Below, one piece after another: positions 18,339 through 27,191 of a stretch of DNA of 64,000 nt (position 1 is its first letter; each line of letters starts with the position of its first letter). Both the position numbers and the translations under genes were made by a program. Below the pieces are notes generated by a model that did no database searches, was not told the origin of the DNA, and saw nothing but the letters and a program-made list of their open reading frames with translations. Source of the DNA: an uncultured Sphingomonas sp. (GTDB lineage: Bacteria > Pseudomonadota > Alphaproteobacteria > Sphingomonadales > Sphingomonadaceae); assembly GCF_934560975.1 (NCBI RefSeq), contig NZ_CAKTFO010000015.1:1-64000 (forward strand). Reading direction: 5' to 3'.

Positions 18339-20567
18339 TCACCAGCTGTAGTAGGATTTGTATTTGCGATAGTAGAAACTGGGGTCGCCATGGCCGACGC
18401 GGACCTGCTTGCGCATGTCGATCTGGCTCAGCACCATGCCGGCGATCTTGACCCGTCGCGCCGGCAACAGCCGCAATGCCGCCGCCACCGCATGGTCAGG
18501 CGTATGGCGCCAGCGGACGGCGAAGATCACCGCATCCGCCAGCGCGGCCAGTACCCGGCTGGTCGCGATCGGCAGCACCGGCGCGGCATCGATGATGATC
18601 ACGTCGTAACGCTGCCGCACGTCGTCCAGCAAAGCCTGCATCGGAGGCCCCGCCATCAGTTCGCCCACATCCACCGGACGATCGCGGACCGGCAGGATGT
18701 CCATCCCCGGCGTGCCGTCCGCGACCAGCGCCTGATCCAGCGCAACATCGCCGTTCAGCACGTCCAGCAGCCCATGCCCGACCGCGTCCGGGATCAGTTT
18801 ACGACTTATCACCGGCTGCATGTAGTCGGCATCGATCAGCAGGGTCCGCTCGCCCTGCCGTGCCATGGTGCGGGCAAGGCAGATGGAGATGGTGGTCTTG
18901 CCCTCACGCGGCAGAGCGGAGGTAACCAGCATCACCTTGGGCGGTACCTCGTTCACCTGATAGAGCGAGGTCAGCAGGCTGCGAAACGCTTCGGCGAAGT
19001 TGGACCGGGGCGAGTTGATCACCGCCTCGTCGGCGCCATGGATCGCGCGGTTCTCCTTGGACAGCAGCGGAATGCCGCCCAGGTAAGGGAGCCCGAACTT
19101 CTGCTCGACCTCGTTGCCGGTGGTCAGGCCGGAAAACAGCATCTCCGTCAGGAACGCCGCCACCAGCCCCGCGCCCAGCCCCAGCACGCAGCCCAGCAGC
19201 ATGTTCAGCTTGGGCCGTGGGCTGGTCGGCCCCAACGGGATCGACGCGCGGGAGATGACGCTGGCATCCGGCCGCTCGGTGCCGCCTTCGGCCACCGCTT
19301 CCTTGTAGCGGTTGAGGTAGCTTTCGTAGAGCGACTGCGATGCCTGCGCGCGGCGCTGGAGGTCGTCCAGGCCCGTCATCGCCGCGTTGCTCTGCGCCAA
19401 TGCCGCCCGTGCCTGCGTCAGGCTGGCGGAGATGGAGTGGGAACGCTCGCGCGAGACGTGGGTACGCGCGTCGAGGTTGGAGATGACGCGACCGATCTCC
19501 GCTTCGATCTGGCGATTGATGTCCTCCAGTTCGCTGGACGCGCGCAATACTTCGGGGTGGCGCGGGCCATAGCGGCTGCGCAGCGTGGCGAGGCGTCCGC
19601 TCACCTCGGCCTGGCGGGCGCGCAGTCCCGACACGACCCCGGATTGCAGCGCCTCGCCGACATCGTCGCCGGTGGATCCCTGCCGCATCTGGTCCTTGGC
19701 GGTCTTCAGCCGCGCCAGATCCTCGGAGGTCTGCGCCCGCGCGGCGGAGACGGCCTGGCTGTAGCTGGCAATCTCCTGCTCGGTCAGTGACGCGCCGGAC
19801 GTGCTGAGCAGGTTGTTGGCGATGCGATATTGCTGCACGCGGGCGGTGTCGGCCTGCGCCTGCGCCCGCAATTCCTCCAGCCGCCCAGCCAGGAATGTGG
19901 TGGCGACACTGCCTTGGTCCACTTTCTCCTGAAGCTGCCCTTGCGTATATTGCCGCACATATTCGTTGGCGATGCGGGCGGCGTTGATCGCCGATCCGGT
20001 GGTGATCGCCACCTCCATCGCATAGGTCTGGCCGACGCGGGTGACCGACAGCGCATTTTGCAGCAGGTCGATCATCTCCCGGCGCACATCCTCCGGGCTG
20101 GGCGGCAGCGGCGGCGCGTCGTCCCTGCCGAGCAGCTTGCGCCACCAGCTTGCCCCTCGCGGTCGTGACCGTAGAGCCGGATTGAAGCTGGGATCCTCCG
20201 CCAGCTTCAGCGAACGCGCTACCCGGTCCGCCAGGTTGCGCGACTTCAACACCTCGACCTCCGTATCCGCGCGGTCGGCGGGGCTGGTCACCGGACCCAG
20301 CGTGTCCTTGGGCGCGATCTGCTCCTGATGCAGGTTGAGCACGATGGCCGCCATGGCGGTATAAAGCGTGGGCTGACGCGAGGTGAGATAGGCCGCGCCC
20401 GCCACCACCAGCGCGAACACCGCCAGAAACAGGCCCAGCCGCCGCCGCAACGTCGTCAGCAAGGCGCGCAGGTCCAGCCGGTCGCCCGCCTCCGGCTCCG
20501 CCGTGGCGGACACGCCGCTCGGCAGGCGCAAGCCTTGTGCGCGGATGATGGCGCGATGATGATTCAT
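18339..20567 (-). CDS. Wzc/GumC-type polysaccharide co-polymerase with C-terminal tyrosine autokinase
   Basis: Controls polymer length and couples polymerisation to export through cycles of tyrosine autophosphorylation. The 742 residues comprise a Wzz domain with helix 1 at about 46-62, a long periplasmic coiled-coil region (about 220-420), helix 2 at about 454-478, and a cytoplasmic BY-kinase. The kinase has Walker A LPREGKTT (552-559), Walker A' LLIDADYMQP (576-585) and Walker B YDVIIIDAAP. The tail SFYYRKYKSYYSW is the tyrosine cluster that becomes phosphorylated. Both modules are fused, as in proteobacterial Wzc. No matching tyrosine phosphatase is in the window. Confidence 0.94.
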   Translation of the reverse strand: MNHHRAIIRAQGLRLPSGVSATAEPEAGDRLDLRALLTTLRRRLGLFLAVFALVVAGAAYLTSRQPTLYTAMAAIVLNLHQEQIAPKDTLGPVTSPADRADTEVEVLKSRNLADRVARSLKLAEDPSFNPALRSRPRGASWWRKLLGRDDAPPLPPSPEDVRREMIDLLQNALSVTRVGQTYAMEVAITTGSAINAARIANEYVRQYTQGQLQEKVDQGSVATTFLAGRLEELRAQAQADTARVQQYRIANNLLSTSGASLTEQEIASYSQAVSAARAQTSEDLARLKTAKDQMRQGSTGDDVGEALQSGVVSGLRARQAEVSGRLATLRSRYGPRHPEVLRASSELEDINRQIEAEIGRVISNLDARTHVSRERSHSISASLTQARAALAQSNAAMTGLDDLQRRAQASQSLYESYLNRYKEAVAEGGTERPDASVISRASIPLGPTSPRPKLNMLLGCVLGLGAGLVAAFLTEMLFSGLTTGNEVEQKFGLPYLGGIPLLSKENRAIHGADEAVINSPRSNFAEAFRSLLTSLYQVNEVPPKVMLVTSALPREGKTTISICLARTMARQGERTLLIDADYMQPVISRKLIPDAVGHGLLDVLNGDVALDQALVADGTPGMDILPVRDRPVDVGELMAGPPMQALLDDVRQRYDVIIIDAAPVLPIATSRVLAALADAVIFAVRWRHTPDHAVAAALRLLPARRVKIAGMVLSQIDMRKQVRVGHGDPSFYYRKYKSYYSW

Positions 20568-20601
20568 GGGACGTCCCTGCCCCCGGCCGTGCCGCCGCGC
20601 G

Positions 20602-21870
20602 TCATCGCTGCACCGTCACGCTCAGGCGAATCGCATTGCCGCCATAATCGCGCCCGGCGATACCGGAGCCGCGCTGGCGCCGCCGGTCGTAGCTTGCGCC
20701 AAGCTCCACCAAGCGGTTCAACAGGTAGCGCAGGCCCACCCGCGCTTCGATCCGGCGGTCACGCCGGTCCAGGTCGCGATAATCCTCTCTAACGCGGGAA
20801 AGCCGCCCATTTACCAACAGGTTGCGCAACAGCTCGTAATCCGCCTCCACGCTGGCCGCATCGGTGACGATGCCCGATGCGGACAGGAACGGGCTCTCCT
20901 CGATCGACTTGCGCGCCCGTGCAGTGACGGTCAGCAACGTCGTCGGGTTCCAGGTGAGCGCACCGTCATAGGCGAAGGCGGATGTTCGCCCAAAGGCACC
21001 CGATCGGTAGCGGCGGCGCAGATAACCGACGCCCAGTTCGCCCGACATCAGTTCCGTAATCTCGAAGCGGACACCACCCAGCACCGACATTTCGTTGGCG
21101 TCGAGCAAGCGGGCGGCCTCGGCCTGATCGTACCGCTCCCGCCGCAAACCGCCTTGTGCGAATACGGTGACGCTCGGCCCCAGCTGATAGCCCAGCCGGC
21201 CGGTGAAGACGGTGGAATCATGGTTGCGGTAGCTCTGGTCCAGCAGCGCCGGACCGACGCGGGCGTCCTTGTAGGAATAGGAGTCCCGCGCGCCGCCTGC
21301 CTGCAGCAACACCGGTCCAAGCAGCATCCGTGCCGACAGCGTTCCACCGACCCGATCGAACCGCACCGGCTCGCCCCGGGTGAACAGGTCGCCGGGGGTG
21401 CCGCGCTGCTCGATCGCGCGGGCGGCGCGAGCCTCGCCCTCTACCTGCATCGCGCGGGTCGCATCCAGCCGACCTGACAGCGTGGCGCCATATTGATTGT
21501 TGTTTTCCGTGCGCAGGTCGGGATAGCGCTCGATCAGCGCCTCGGCATCCAGGTTGAGGCGATGGTTGCTCCACTTGGAGCGCACCGCCAGCTTCGGCTG
21601 CACCGCCACGATCGGGCTTTTGCGGATGTCGGTCCGCACATTGTAGATATTGTCGTCATAGCCGACGCTGCCGTTCAGCGCGGGATACAGCCGGAATCCG
21701 CCGATCGGGATACCCACCGGGCCCAGGCCCGGCCGATCACGGGACAGCACTGCATTCCCCTGCACGGCAGAACTGACTTGCGGACAGGCCGGCTGCGCCA
21801 CAACCAGCAGGCCCAGCGTGGCGCAGCCCAGGCGTCCGCCATGCCGACCAGGCATCGCACGATGCTTCAC
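20602..21870 (-). CDS. Outer-membrane beta-barrel protein of the exopolysaccharide operon
   Basis: A 422-residue exported protein; the signal peptide ends near AQPACPQ. The mature region consists of regular amphipathic beta-strands (for example GSVGYDDNIYNVRTD, AYDGALTWNPTTLLTVTARA, RYLLNRLVELGASYDRR) and ends in a strand with RLSVTVQR. This matches the beta-barrel porin 2 type often found beside Wzc in sphingomonad and rhizobial exopolysaccharide loci. It is the first gene of the leftward operon. The first possible start is a GTG at 21870 behind a GGGGGA site; an ATG five codons later (21855) is an alternative. A role as surface channel or polymer-associated barrel is inferred from position. 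Confidence 0.82.
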   Translation of the reverse strand: MKHRAMPGRHGGRLGCATLGLLVVAQPACPQVSSAVQGNAVLSRDRPGLGPVGIPIGGFRLYPALNGSVGYDDNIYNVRTDIRKSPIVAVQPKLAVRSKWSNHRLNLDAEALIERYPDLRTENNNQYGATLSGRLDATRAMQVEGEARAARAIEQRGTPGDLFTRGEPVRFDRVGGTLSARMLLGPVLLQAGGARDSYSYKDARVGPALLDQSYRNHDSTVFTGRLGYQLGPSVTVFAQGGLRRERYDQAEAARLLDANEMSVLGGVRFEITELMSGELGVGYLRRRYRSGAFGRTSAFAYDGALTWNPTTLLTVTARARKSIEESPFLSASGIVTDAASVEADYELLRNLLVNGRLSRVREDYRDLDRRDRRIEARVGLRYLLNRLVELGASYDRRRQRGSGIAGRDYGGNAIRLSVTVQR

Positions 21871-22222
21871 GAATGCCCATTCCCCCTAGCGCCTCCGACG
21901 CGCGCCTGCCGGATGATTGCCCCCATCCACCAATGCACGCTCAGGATCGGCCAAGATCGGCCCGCACTCCATGCCCCGGAGTGGGTAAAGCCGGCACAAG
22001 CGGACTAGTCATCCCGTGCAGGAGATTTACGGCGAGGTCTTGCGCGATGCTGTCGGCCGAAACGGGGATGCAACGCGACCGCAATGCAGGGGCAAGAAGC
22101 ATGATCCATTTACTTGCGCATATCTCGGCGGCACTGGATGCACGCGCCGGGCTTTTCAGCTTGGCCGGGCCGCGCCAGTCGGGCGGTTTGCGGTGACTGG
22201 CGGCCGGCGCGATCCGTGGACG
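21871..22222. promoter_or_regulatory. Divergent intergenic region between the two arms of the exopolysaccharide locus
   Basis: About 350 bp that must hold promoters for the leftward barrel-Wzc operon and the rightward glycosyltransferase. Visible elements are a tandem 10-mer GATCGGCCAA/GATCGGCCCG near 21953-21972 and an inverted repeat CACTCC-7-GGAGTG just downstream. A 31-codon open frame at 22101-22196 has a GGGGC-type ribosome site but no recognisable product. No -35/-10 pair is convincing. Confidence 0.4.
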
Positions 22223-23158
22223 ATGCGATTGTTGCGCATCGTCCATGCGATCGGCGACGAAGCTACGCCCCGACTGGCCCGGTTCGTGTTCCGCAACCAT
22301 CGCGGCCTGCCGCTGCCATGCCCGGTGTCGCGTTGGCAGGACCGGCAGAGGCCCGTCGTGGTCAATCCGGACCTGGCTCCACCCCGCCCGCCCGCGCGGG
22401 GCTTTCCCAGGATCATCTTCCAAACGTGGAAGAGCAGGTCCATCATTCCCGACAATTATCGCTACTGGCGGCAGACCTTTGTCGATCGCAACCCGGATCA
22501 TGCCGTCATCTTGTGGGACGACGACGACAATCGCCGCTTCATCAGCGAACAGTTTCCGTGGTTCCTCAAGACCTATGACGCCTACCCGGCCGAGATCTTT
22601 CGCGCCGATGCGGTGCGTTATTTCTTCCTGCTCCATCATGGCGGCCTGTACGCCGACATGGACACGGAATGCCTGCGCCCGGTGGGCGACACGCTCGGGA
22701 GCGGCGACGTGGTGCTCTGCCGCATGGGTCGGAACCGCCGTTTCGCCCATTCGGTGCCGAACGCGGTGATGGCATCCCGGCCCGGGCAGATCTTCTGGCT
22801 CTACGTCATCCGGCTGATGATGGAGGCGGCCGGCAGCGACGGCGGGCCCGAGGAGATGACCGGTCCCGTGCTGCTCAAGCGCGCCTTTGACGCATTTTCA
22901 CGCATGGACGGCGCCGCCGCCTGGGCCGCGGTGGAGCCTGTCCGCAGCCGGCTACACCCCGATCAGCGGGCGATGCTGGACCATGGGACGATCACCGTCC
23001 TGACCCCTCGCGCCTGGTATCCGCTCGACTGGACCAATCCGGTACACAAGCTGCTGCGCAAGCAGTTGATCCGCAAGCGGCAGTTGCTGTCTTCGGAGGT
23101 CGCCCGATCGCTGTTCCCGCGATCGGCGGTGGTGACCTATTGGAGCCACTCCTGGTGA
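22223..23158 (+). CDS. DXD-type sugar-binding glycosyltransferase (GT32 / capsular polysaccharide family)
   Basis: A 311-residue protein with the Gly_transf_sug core: PRIIFQTWKSRSIIPDNYRYW, then FRADAVRYFFLLHHGGLYAD followed by MDTECLRP, where the DXD motif (DMD) binds the metal and nucleotide sugar. YWSHSW closes the protein, as in Och1-like bacterial members. The ATG at 22223 is the first good start; the frame stays open 69 codons upstream without coding character. It is divergent from the beta-barrel operon and probably adds a side-chain sugar. The ribosome site is weak. Confidence 0.82.
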   Translation: MRLLRIVHAIGDEATPRLARFVFRNHRGLPLPCPVSRWQDRQRPVVVNPDLAPPRPPARGFPRIIFQTWKSRSIIPDNYRYWRQTFVDRNPDHAVILWDDDDNRRFISEQFPWFLKTYDAYPAEIFRADAVRYFFLLHHGGLYADMDTECLRPVGDTLGSGDVVLCRMGRNRRFAHSVPNAVMASRPGQIFWLYVIRLMMEAAGSDGGPEEMTGPVLLKRAFDAFSRMDGAAAWAAVEPVRSRLHPDQRAMLDHGTITVLTPRAWYPLDWTNPVHKLLRKQLIRKRQLLSSEVARSLFPRSAVVTYWSHSW

Positions 23159-23232
23159 CATCGGCGGGGTGAGGCGCGTCGGCGATATGGCCGCGCTCCG
23201 TCCATGTCACAGGCGGGCCGGGCATCGTCGCT

Positions 23233-24330
23233 GTGCATGAGGTCGATGCGATCGTCTGCGGTGCGGGCGTAATCGGCCTGGCCATTGCCCGCGCGCTGGC
23301 ACAACGGGGTTGCGAGGTCCTGATCCTCGAACGTGAAAGCCAATTCGGCACGCACACCAGTTCGCGCAACAGCGAAGTCGTTCACGCCGGCATCTATTAC
23401 CGCAGCGGCTCGCTGAAGGCGCGGTCCTGCGTGACCGGCCGTCACCAACTCTATCGTTTCTGCGCGGAGCATGGCGTCCCCCACCGCCGCATCGGCAAGC
23501 TGATCGTTGCGACGCATGCCGACGAGCTTGCGGCTCTAGAGGCCATCGTCGATCATGCCCGTGCCGCCGGGGTCGAACTGGTGCAGCTCGGCGCGGCGCA
23601 GGCGGAGGCACTTGAGCCCGCGCTCGATTGCGTCGGCGCGCTGCTGTCCGAACAGACCGGCATCATCGACTCGCACGCCTACATGCAGTCGCTGTTGGGC
23701 GGTGCGGAGGCGGGCGGCGCCTCCTTGGTCTGCGGCGTGGACATCGAAGCGGTCGAGCGACGCGGCGGAGCATGGACGATCCGGCTGTGTGACGAGCGGG
23801 AGCCGGTCGTGGCAGCACCCATGCTGGTCAACGCAGCGGGACTGGGCGCACAGGCGCTCGCCGCCCGGATCGAGGCGTGCGATCCGGCGTCCATCCCGCC
23901 GCTCCACCTCGCGCGGGGGCATTACTTCTCCTACGCCGGCAGGGTTCCCTTCTCGCGCCTGATCTATCCGGTGCCGGTGCCGGGCGGATTGGGCACCCAC
24001 CTGACGCTGGACCTTGCGGGCGGGGCGCGCTTCGGCCCCGATGTGGAGTGGATCGATGCGGTCGATTATGGCGTCGATCCGGGGCGACATGCCGCCTTCG
24101 CCGCGGCCGCGCGCCGGGTGTGGCCGGCTCTGGACCCTGCCCGCCTGCGGCCGGGCTTTGCCGGCATCCGCCCGAAGCTGAACGGTCCGGGATCGCCGGA
24201 GGCGGACTTCATGGTGCATGGGCCCGAGCATCATGGGCTGGACGGGCTGGTCAACCTGTTCGGGATCGAGTCCCCCGGCCTTACCGCGTCGCTGGCACTG
24301 GCCGATCTGGTCTGCGATCAATTGCGTTAA
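23233..24330 (+). CDS. FAD-dependent oxidoreductase, L-2-hydroxyglutarate dehydrogenase-like
   Basis: A 365-residue DAO-family flavoenzyme. The dinucleotide-binding motif GAGVIGLAIARALAQRG is at the N-terminus, followed by SSRNSEVVHAGIYY, the signature of LhgO/L2HGDH proteins, and by IGKLIVA. The C-terminal FAD-binding end has NLFGIESPGLTASLAL. These enzymes oxidise L-2-hydroxyglutarate to 2-oxoglutarate as metabolite repair. The start is GTG at 23233. It lies between two exopolysaccharide genes, with gaps of 75 and 160 bp, so it may be an unrelated passenger or may act on a 2-hydroxy-acid substituent; the sequence does not decide. Confidence 0.82.
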   Translation: MHEVDAIVCGAGVIGLAIARALAQRGCEVLILERESQFGTHTSSRNSEVVHAGIYYRSGSLKARSCVTGRHQLYRFCAEHGVPHRRIGKLIVATHADELAALEAIVDHARAAGVELVQLGAAQAEALEPALDCVGALLSEQTGIIDSHAYMQSLLGGAEAGGASLVCGVDIEAVERRGGAWTIRLCDEREPVVAAPMLVNAAGLGAQALAARIEACDPASIPPLHLARGHYFSYAGRVPFSRLIYPVPVPGGLGTHLTLDLAGGARFGPDVEWIDAVDYGVDPGRHAAFAAAARRVWPALDPARLRPGFAGIRPKLNGPGSPEADFMVHGPEHHGLDGLVNLFGIESPGLTASLALADLVCDQLR

Positions 24331-24457
24331 TCCGCCCCGCCCCCCTCCAAAGTGGTACGGTATAACCAGAGTTGTTGTGAGCATACAGGCCAGACACCTT
24401 TGGTATTATTCAGATTGTTCCCTTGTCCCCATCCGCCACTGGTGAGACCCTGCCAGG

Positions 24458-24478
24458 GCGATCGGGGGAGACGATCGC
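24458..24478 (+). promoter_or_regulatory. Perfect 7-bp hairpin next to the ribosome site of the cytidylyltransferase gene
   Basis: GCGATCG (24458-24464) and CGATCGC (24472-24478) are exact reverse complements around a 7-base loop GGGGAGA. The hairpin is followed directly by the AGGGGGA ribosome site and a TTG start at 24493. The loop itself resembles a Shine-Dalgarno sequence. It could modulate translation of the first gene of the coupled sugar operon; this is inference. Confidence 0.45.
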
Positions 24479-24492
24479 AGGGGGACTTCGCC

Positions 24493-25266
24493 TTGAAGGC
24501 AATGATCTTGGCAGGAGGACTCGGCACACGACTGGCCGAGGAGACCTCCATTATTCCAAAGCCGCTGGTCGAGATCGGCAGCGAGCCGATATTGTGGCAC
24601 ATCATGAAGATGCTGCGCTCGCACGGCATCCGTGAGTTCATCGTCTGCTGCGGCTACAAGAGCCTGCTGATCAAGCGGTATTTCGAGGAATATCGCCTGC
24701 GCGCGCTGAACGTCACCTACGACCTGGCGACGTCCTCCGCCGAATATCACCAGCCCCATGAGGAGGACTGGCGGGTCACCCTGCTGGATACGGGCCTGAA
24801 CACCATGACCGGCGGGCGGCTGAAGCGTGCCGCCGGCTTGCTCGATGGCGAGCCGTTCCTGATGACCTATGGCGATGGCGTCGGCAATATCGACATCACC
24901 TCGCTCACGGCCTTTCACCGCGCCCATGGCAAGCTGGCGACGGTCACCGCCGTACAGCCGACCGGGCGCTTCGGCGCGATGTACCTGACGGAGGAGGATC
25001 CGCACGTCCGCGCCTTCAAGGAAAAGCCGGAGGGCGACGGGACCTGGATCAGCGGCGGCTTCTTCATCCTCCAGCCGCGGGCGCTGGACCTGATCGACGG
25101 CGACGACACGGTGTGGGAACACGGGCCGATGAACGCCCTGACCGATGCGGGCGAACTGGTCGCCTATCGCCATCCGGGCTTCTGGCATCCGATGGACACG
25201 CTGCGCGACAAGACCGTGCTGAACGACATGTGGAACAAGGGCGCGGCCCCGTGGCGGACATGGTGA
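24493..25266 (+). CDS. rfbF: Glucose-1-phosphate cytidylyltransferase
   Basis: Makes CDP-glucose from CTP and glucose 1-phosphate, the entry to CDP-linked deoxysugars. The 257 residues match RfbF/DdhA length. The nucleotidyltransferase signature LKAMILAGGLGTRLAEETS is at the N-terminus, followed by IPKPLVEIGSEPILWHI, YGDGVGNIDI, and FKEKPEGDGTWISGGFF. I chose the TTG at 24493 because family members begin MKA-ILAGGLGTRL and an AGGGGGA site lies seven bases upstream; an ATG at 24502 would trim the start. It opens a 12-gene rightward run to 36663. Confidence 0.92.
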   Translation: MKAMILAGGLGTRLAEETSIIPKPLVEIGSEPILWHIMKMLRSHGIREFIVCCGYKSLLIKRYFEEYRLRALNVTYDLATSSAEYHQPHEEDWRVTLLDTGLNTMTGGRLKRAAGLLDGEPFLMTYGDGVGNIDITSLTAFHRAHGKLATVTAVQPTGRFGAMYLTEEDPHVRAFKEKPEGDGTWISGGFFILQPRALDLIDGDDTVWEHGPMNALTDAGELVAYRHPGFWHPMDTLRDKTVLNDMWNKGAAPWRTW

Positions 25267-25312
25267 CGGCGCGCCCGCGCAGCCCGCTTCCCGTTTCGGC
25301 GGGAGAACGCGC

Positions 25313-25873
25313 GTGAGGATGACCCAGATCGCAGGCACGGACGCGCGCCTGATCGAGCTCAAGGTCCATGATGACGAACGCGGGGCTTTCGCGCGGACCT
25401 GGTGCACGGAATTGTTCGCGGCGGCCGGCATCCTGTTCACTCCGGTGCAGGGCAACACCTCCCTGACCCGCGCGCGCGGCAGCATCCGCGGCATGCACTT
25501 CCAGCGCGCGCCCTGGCGGGATGCCAAGATCGTGCGTTGCAGCCGGGGCCGCATCTGGGACGTGATCGTCGATCTCCGCCCCGGCTCGCCCTGCTACCGG
25601 CAGCCGCACGCGCGCATATTGTCGGAGACGGACTGGACGATGCTCTACGTTCCGCCCGGCTTCGCCCACGGTTTCCAGACGTTGAGCGATGACGTGGTGG
25701 TCGAATATCTGATGGGCGAACGCTACGTTCCCACCGTCTATGACGGCTTCCGCTACGACGATCCGCATGTCGGGATAGACTGGCCGGAGCCGGTCACCTC
25801 CGTGTCGGCGAGCGACCTGGCCTGGCCTGCCTTGGCCGGCAGGGTGCCCGGTTTCCTGGCGGGTGTGCGATGA
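25313..25873 (+). CDS. dTDP-4-dehydrorhamnose 3,5-epimerase family protein (RmlC-like)
   Basis: A 186-residue cupin of the RmlC family. The catalytic histidine region reads RGSIRGMHFQRAPW and the second histidine/tyrosine region reads YVPPGFAHGFQTLSDD. These enzymes epimerise C3 and/or C5 of 4-keto-6-deoxy nucleotide sugars. Sitting directly after a cytidylyltransferase, this copy probably acts on a CDP- or related 4-keto sugar rather than dTDP-rhamnose, and no rmlA, rmlB or rmlD is in the window. The start is GTG at 25313 behind GGGAG; an ATG at 25319 is also possible. It overlaps the next gene by four bases. Confidence 0.88.
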   Translation: MRMTQIAGTDARLIELKVHDDERGAFARTWCTELFAAAGILFTPVQGNTSLTRARGSIRGMHFQRAPWRDAKIVRCSRGRIWDVIVDLRPGSPCYRQPHARILSETDWTMLYVPPGFAHGFQTLSDDVVVEYLMGERYVPTVYDGFRYDDPHVGIDWPEPVTSVSASDLAWPALAGRVPGFLAGVR

Positions 25874-27189
25874 ACCTGGTCGCGCCCGACGCCTTTCGCG
25901 CGATCGACCCCGAACCGCCGTTCGACCTGCATACTTTGGTGCGCAAGCTCTACCCCTTGCCGCGCAGCCTGACGGGCGACGGCGTGCGCGAAACCCTGCG
26001 TGAGATCGGGCGCCACGTCCGCCTGCGCATCCATGAGGTGCCGAGCGGCACGCCGGTGCTCGACTGGCGGGTGCCGCCCGAATGGACCATGCGCGGCGGA
26101 TCGATCCGCTCGCTGGATGGCGACACGATCGTCGACTGGGCGGGCAACAACCTGCATGTGATGGGTTACAGCACACCCGTTCACGGCACGGTCACGCGGG
26201 AGGATCTGGCCGGCCACATCCACACCTTGCCCGAACAGCCGGACGCGATCCCGTACCGTACCGCCTACCATGCACAAAGCTGGGGCTTCTGCATCCCGGA
26301 TCGATTGTGGGCGACGATGACCGACGACGCCTATCGCGTCGACATCGACAGCGAACTGGCGCCGGGATCGTTGACCTACGGAGAGCTGTTCATACCCGGC
26401 CACGGCGCGGAAGAGGTGGTGGTCAGCGTCCACGTCTGCCATCCCAGCCTCGCCAACGACAATCTGTCGGGCATGGTGGTGGCGGCCGCGCTCGCCGCGC
26501 GCCAGGCGGCGGGCCGGCGCAATCGGCTGGGGCTGAGGATCCTGTTCCTGCCGGCGACGATCGGCGCGATCACCTGGCTCGCCCGCAACGAGGACGTGCT
26601 GCCGCGTATCCGCCACGGGCTGGTGCTGACCTGCGTGGGCGATCCGGGACCGTTTCACTACAAGAACAGCCGGCGCGGCGCGCCGATCGACCGCGCGGTC
26701 GGGCATGTGCTGCGCCATGGGGGCCATCCCCACGCACTGCTGCCCTTCACGCCTTACGGCTATGACGAGCGGCAATTCTGCTCACCCGGCTATGACCTGC
26801 CGTTCGGCTGCCTGATGCGCGCGGTCCACGGCACCTTTCCCGAATATCATACGTCGCTGGACGATTGCGACTTCGTGACCCCGGCGGCGCTGGAGCAATC
26901 CTATCGGCTGGTCGCCGACGTGATCGACCTTCTGGACGCCGACCGCACATTGGTCCGGATCGACGGGCGGGGCGAGCCCCAGCTGGGACGGCGCGGCCTG
27001 TACCGCGCCATTGCGGGTCAGAGCGAGGCCGGCGGCGCGACCCAGATGGACCTGCTGTGGGTACTGAATCTGGCGGATGGACGCCACAGCTTGCTCGACA
27101 TGGCGGAGCAGGCCGAACGTCCCTTCGCCCACATCAAGGCCGCTGCCGACGTGGCCGAGCAGGCCGGACTTTTGCGGGAGGTTGCGTGA
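25870..27189 (+). CDS. DUF4910-family aminopeptidase-like zinc protein
   Basis: A 439-residue protein of the DUF2172/DUF4910 type found in polysaccharide loci. The middle contains the M28-like zinc motif VHVCHPSLANDNLSG, with His and Asp ligands, and later FPEYHTSLDDCDFV supplies Glu and His. An N-terminal PA-like insert and a C-terminal winged-helix-like region (about 380-439) complete the layout. Family knowledge gives an aminopeptidase fold, but the physiological substrate is not established. It is coupled to the RmlC-like gene (ATGA) and to the methyltransferase, so a role in trimming or deacylating an amide on the sugar nucleotide is possible. Cytoplasmic; no signal peptide. Confidence 0.85.
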   Translation: MNLVAPDAFRAIDPEPPFDLHTLVRKLYPLPRSLTGDGVRETLREIGRHVRLRIHEVPSGTPVLDWRVPPEWTMRGGSIRSLDGDTIVDWAGNNLHVMGYSTPVHGTVTREDLAGHIHTLPEQPDAIPYRTAYHAQSWGFCIPDRLWATMTDDAYRVDIDSELAPGSLTYGELFIPGHGAEEVVVSVHVCHPSLANDNLSGMVVAAALAARQAAGRRNRLGLRILFLPATIGAITWLARNEDVLPRIRHGLVLTCVGDPGPFHYKNSRRGAPIDRAVGHVLRHGGHPHALLPFTPYGYDERQFCSPGYDLPFGCLMRAVHGTFPEYHTSLDDCDFVTPAALEQSYRLVADVIDLLDADRTLVRIDGRGEPQLGRRGLYRAIAGQSEAGGATQMDLLWVLNLADGRHSLLDMAEQAERPFAHIKAAADVAEQAGLLREVA

Positions 27190-27191
27190 TC

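Noticed and set aside
22101..22196. A 31-codon frame with a GGGGC-type ribosome site upstream of the sugar-tip glycosyltransferase
   Set aside because: It could be a leader peptide, but nothing in its sequence supports translation and no attenuator-like structure follows.
23233..24330. Assigning lhgO as a firm gene name
   Set aside because: The motif pattern fits L-2-hydroxyglutarate oxidase, but the exopolysaccharide setting leaves other 2-hydroxy-acid substrates open.
25313..25873. Calling this gene rfbC of a dTDP-rhamnose pathway
   Set aside because: No rmlA, rmlB or rmlD is present and it is coupled to a cytidylyltransferase, so dTDP-rhamnose synthesis is not supported here.
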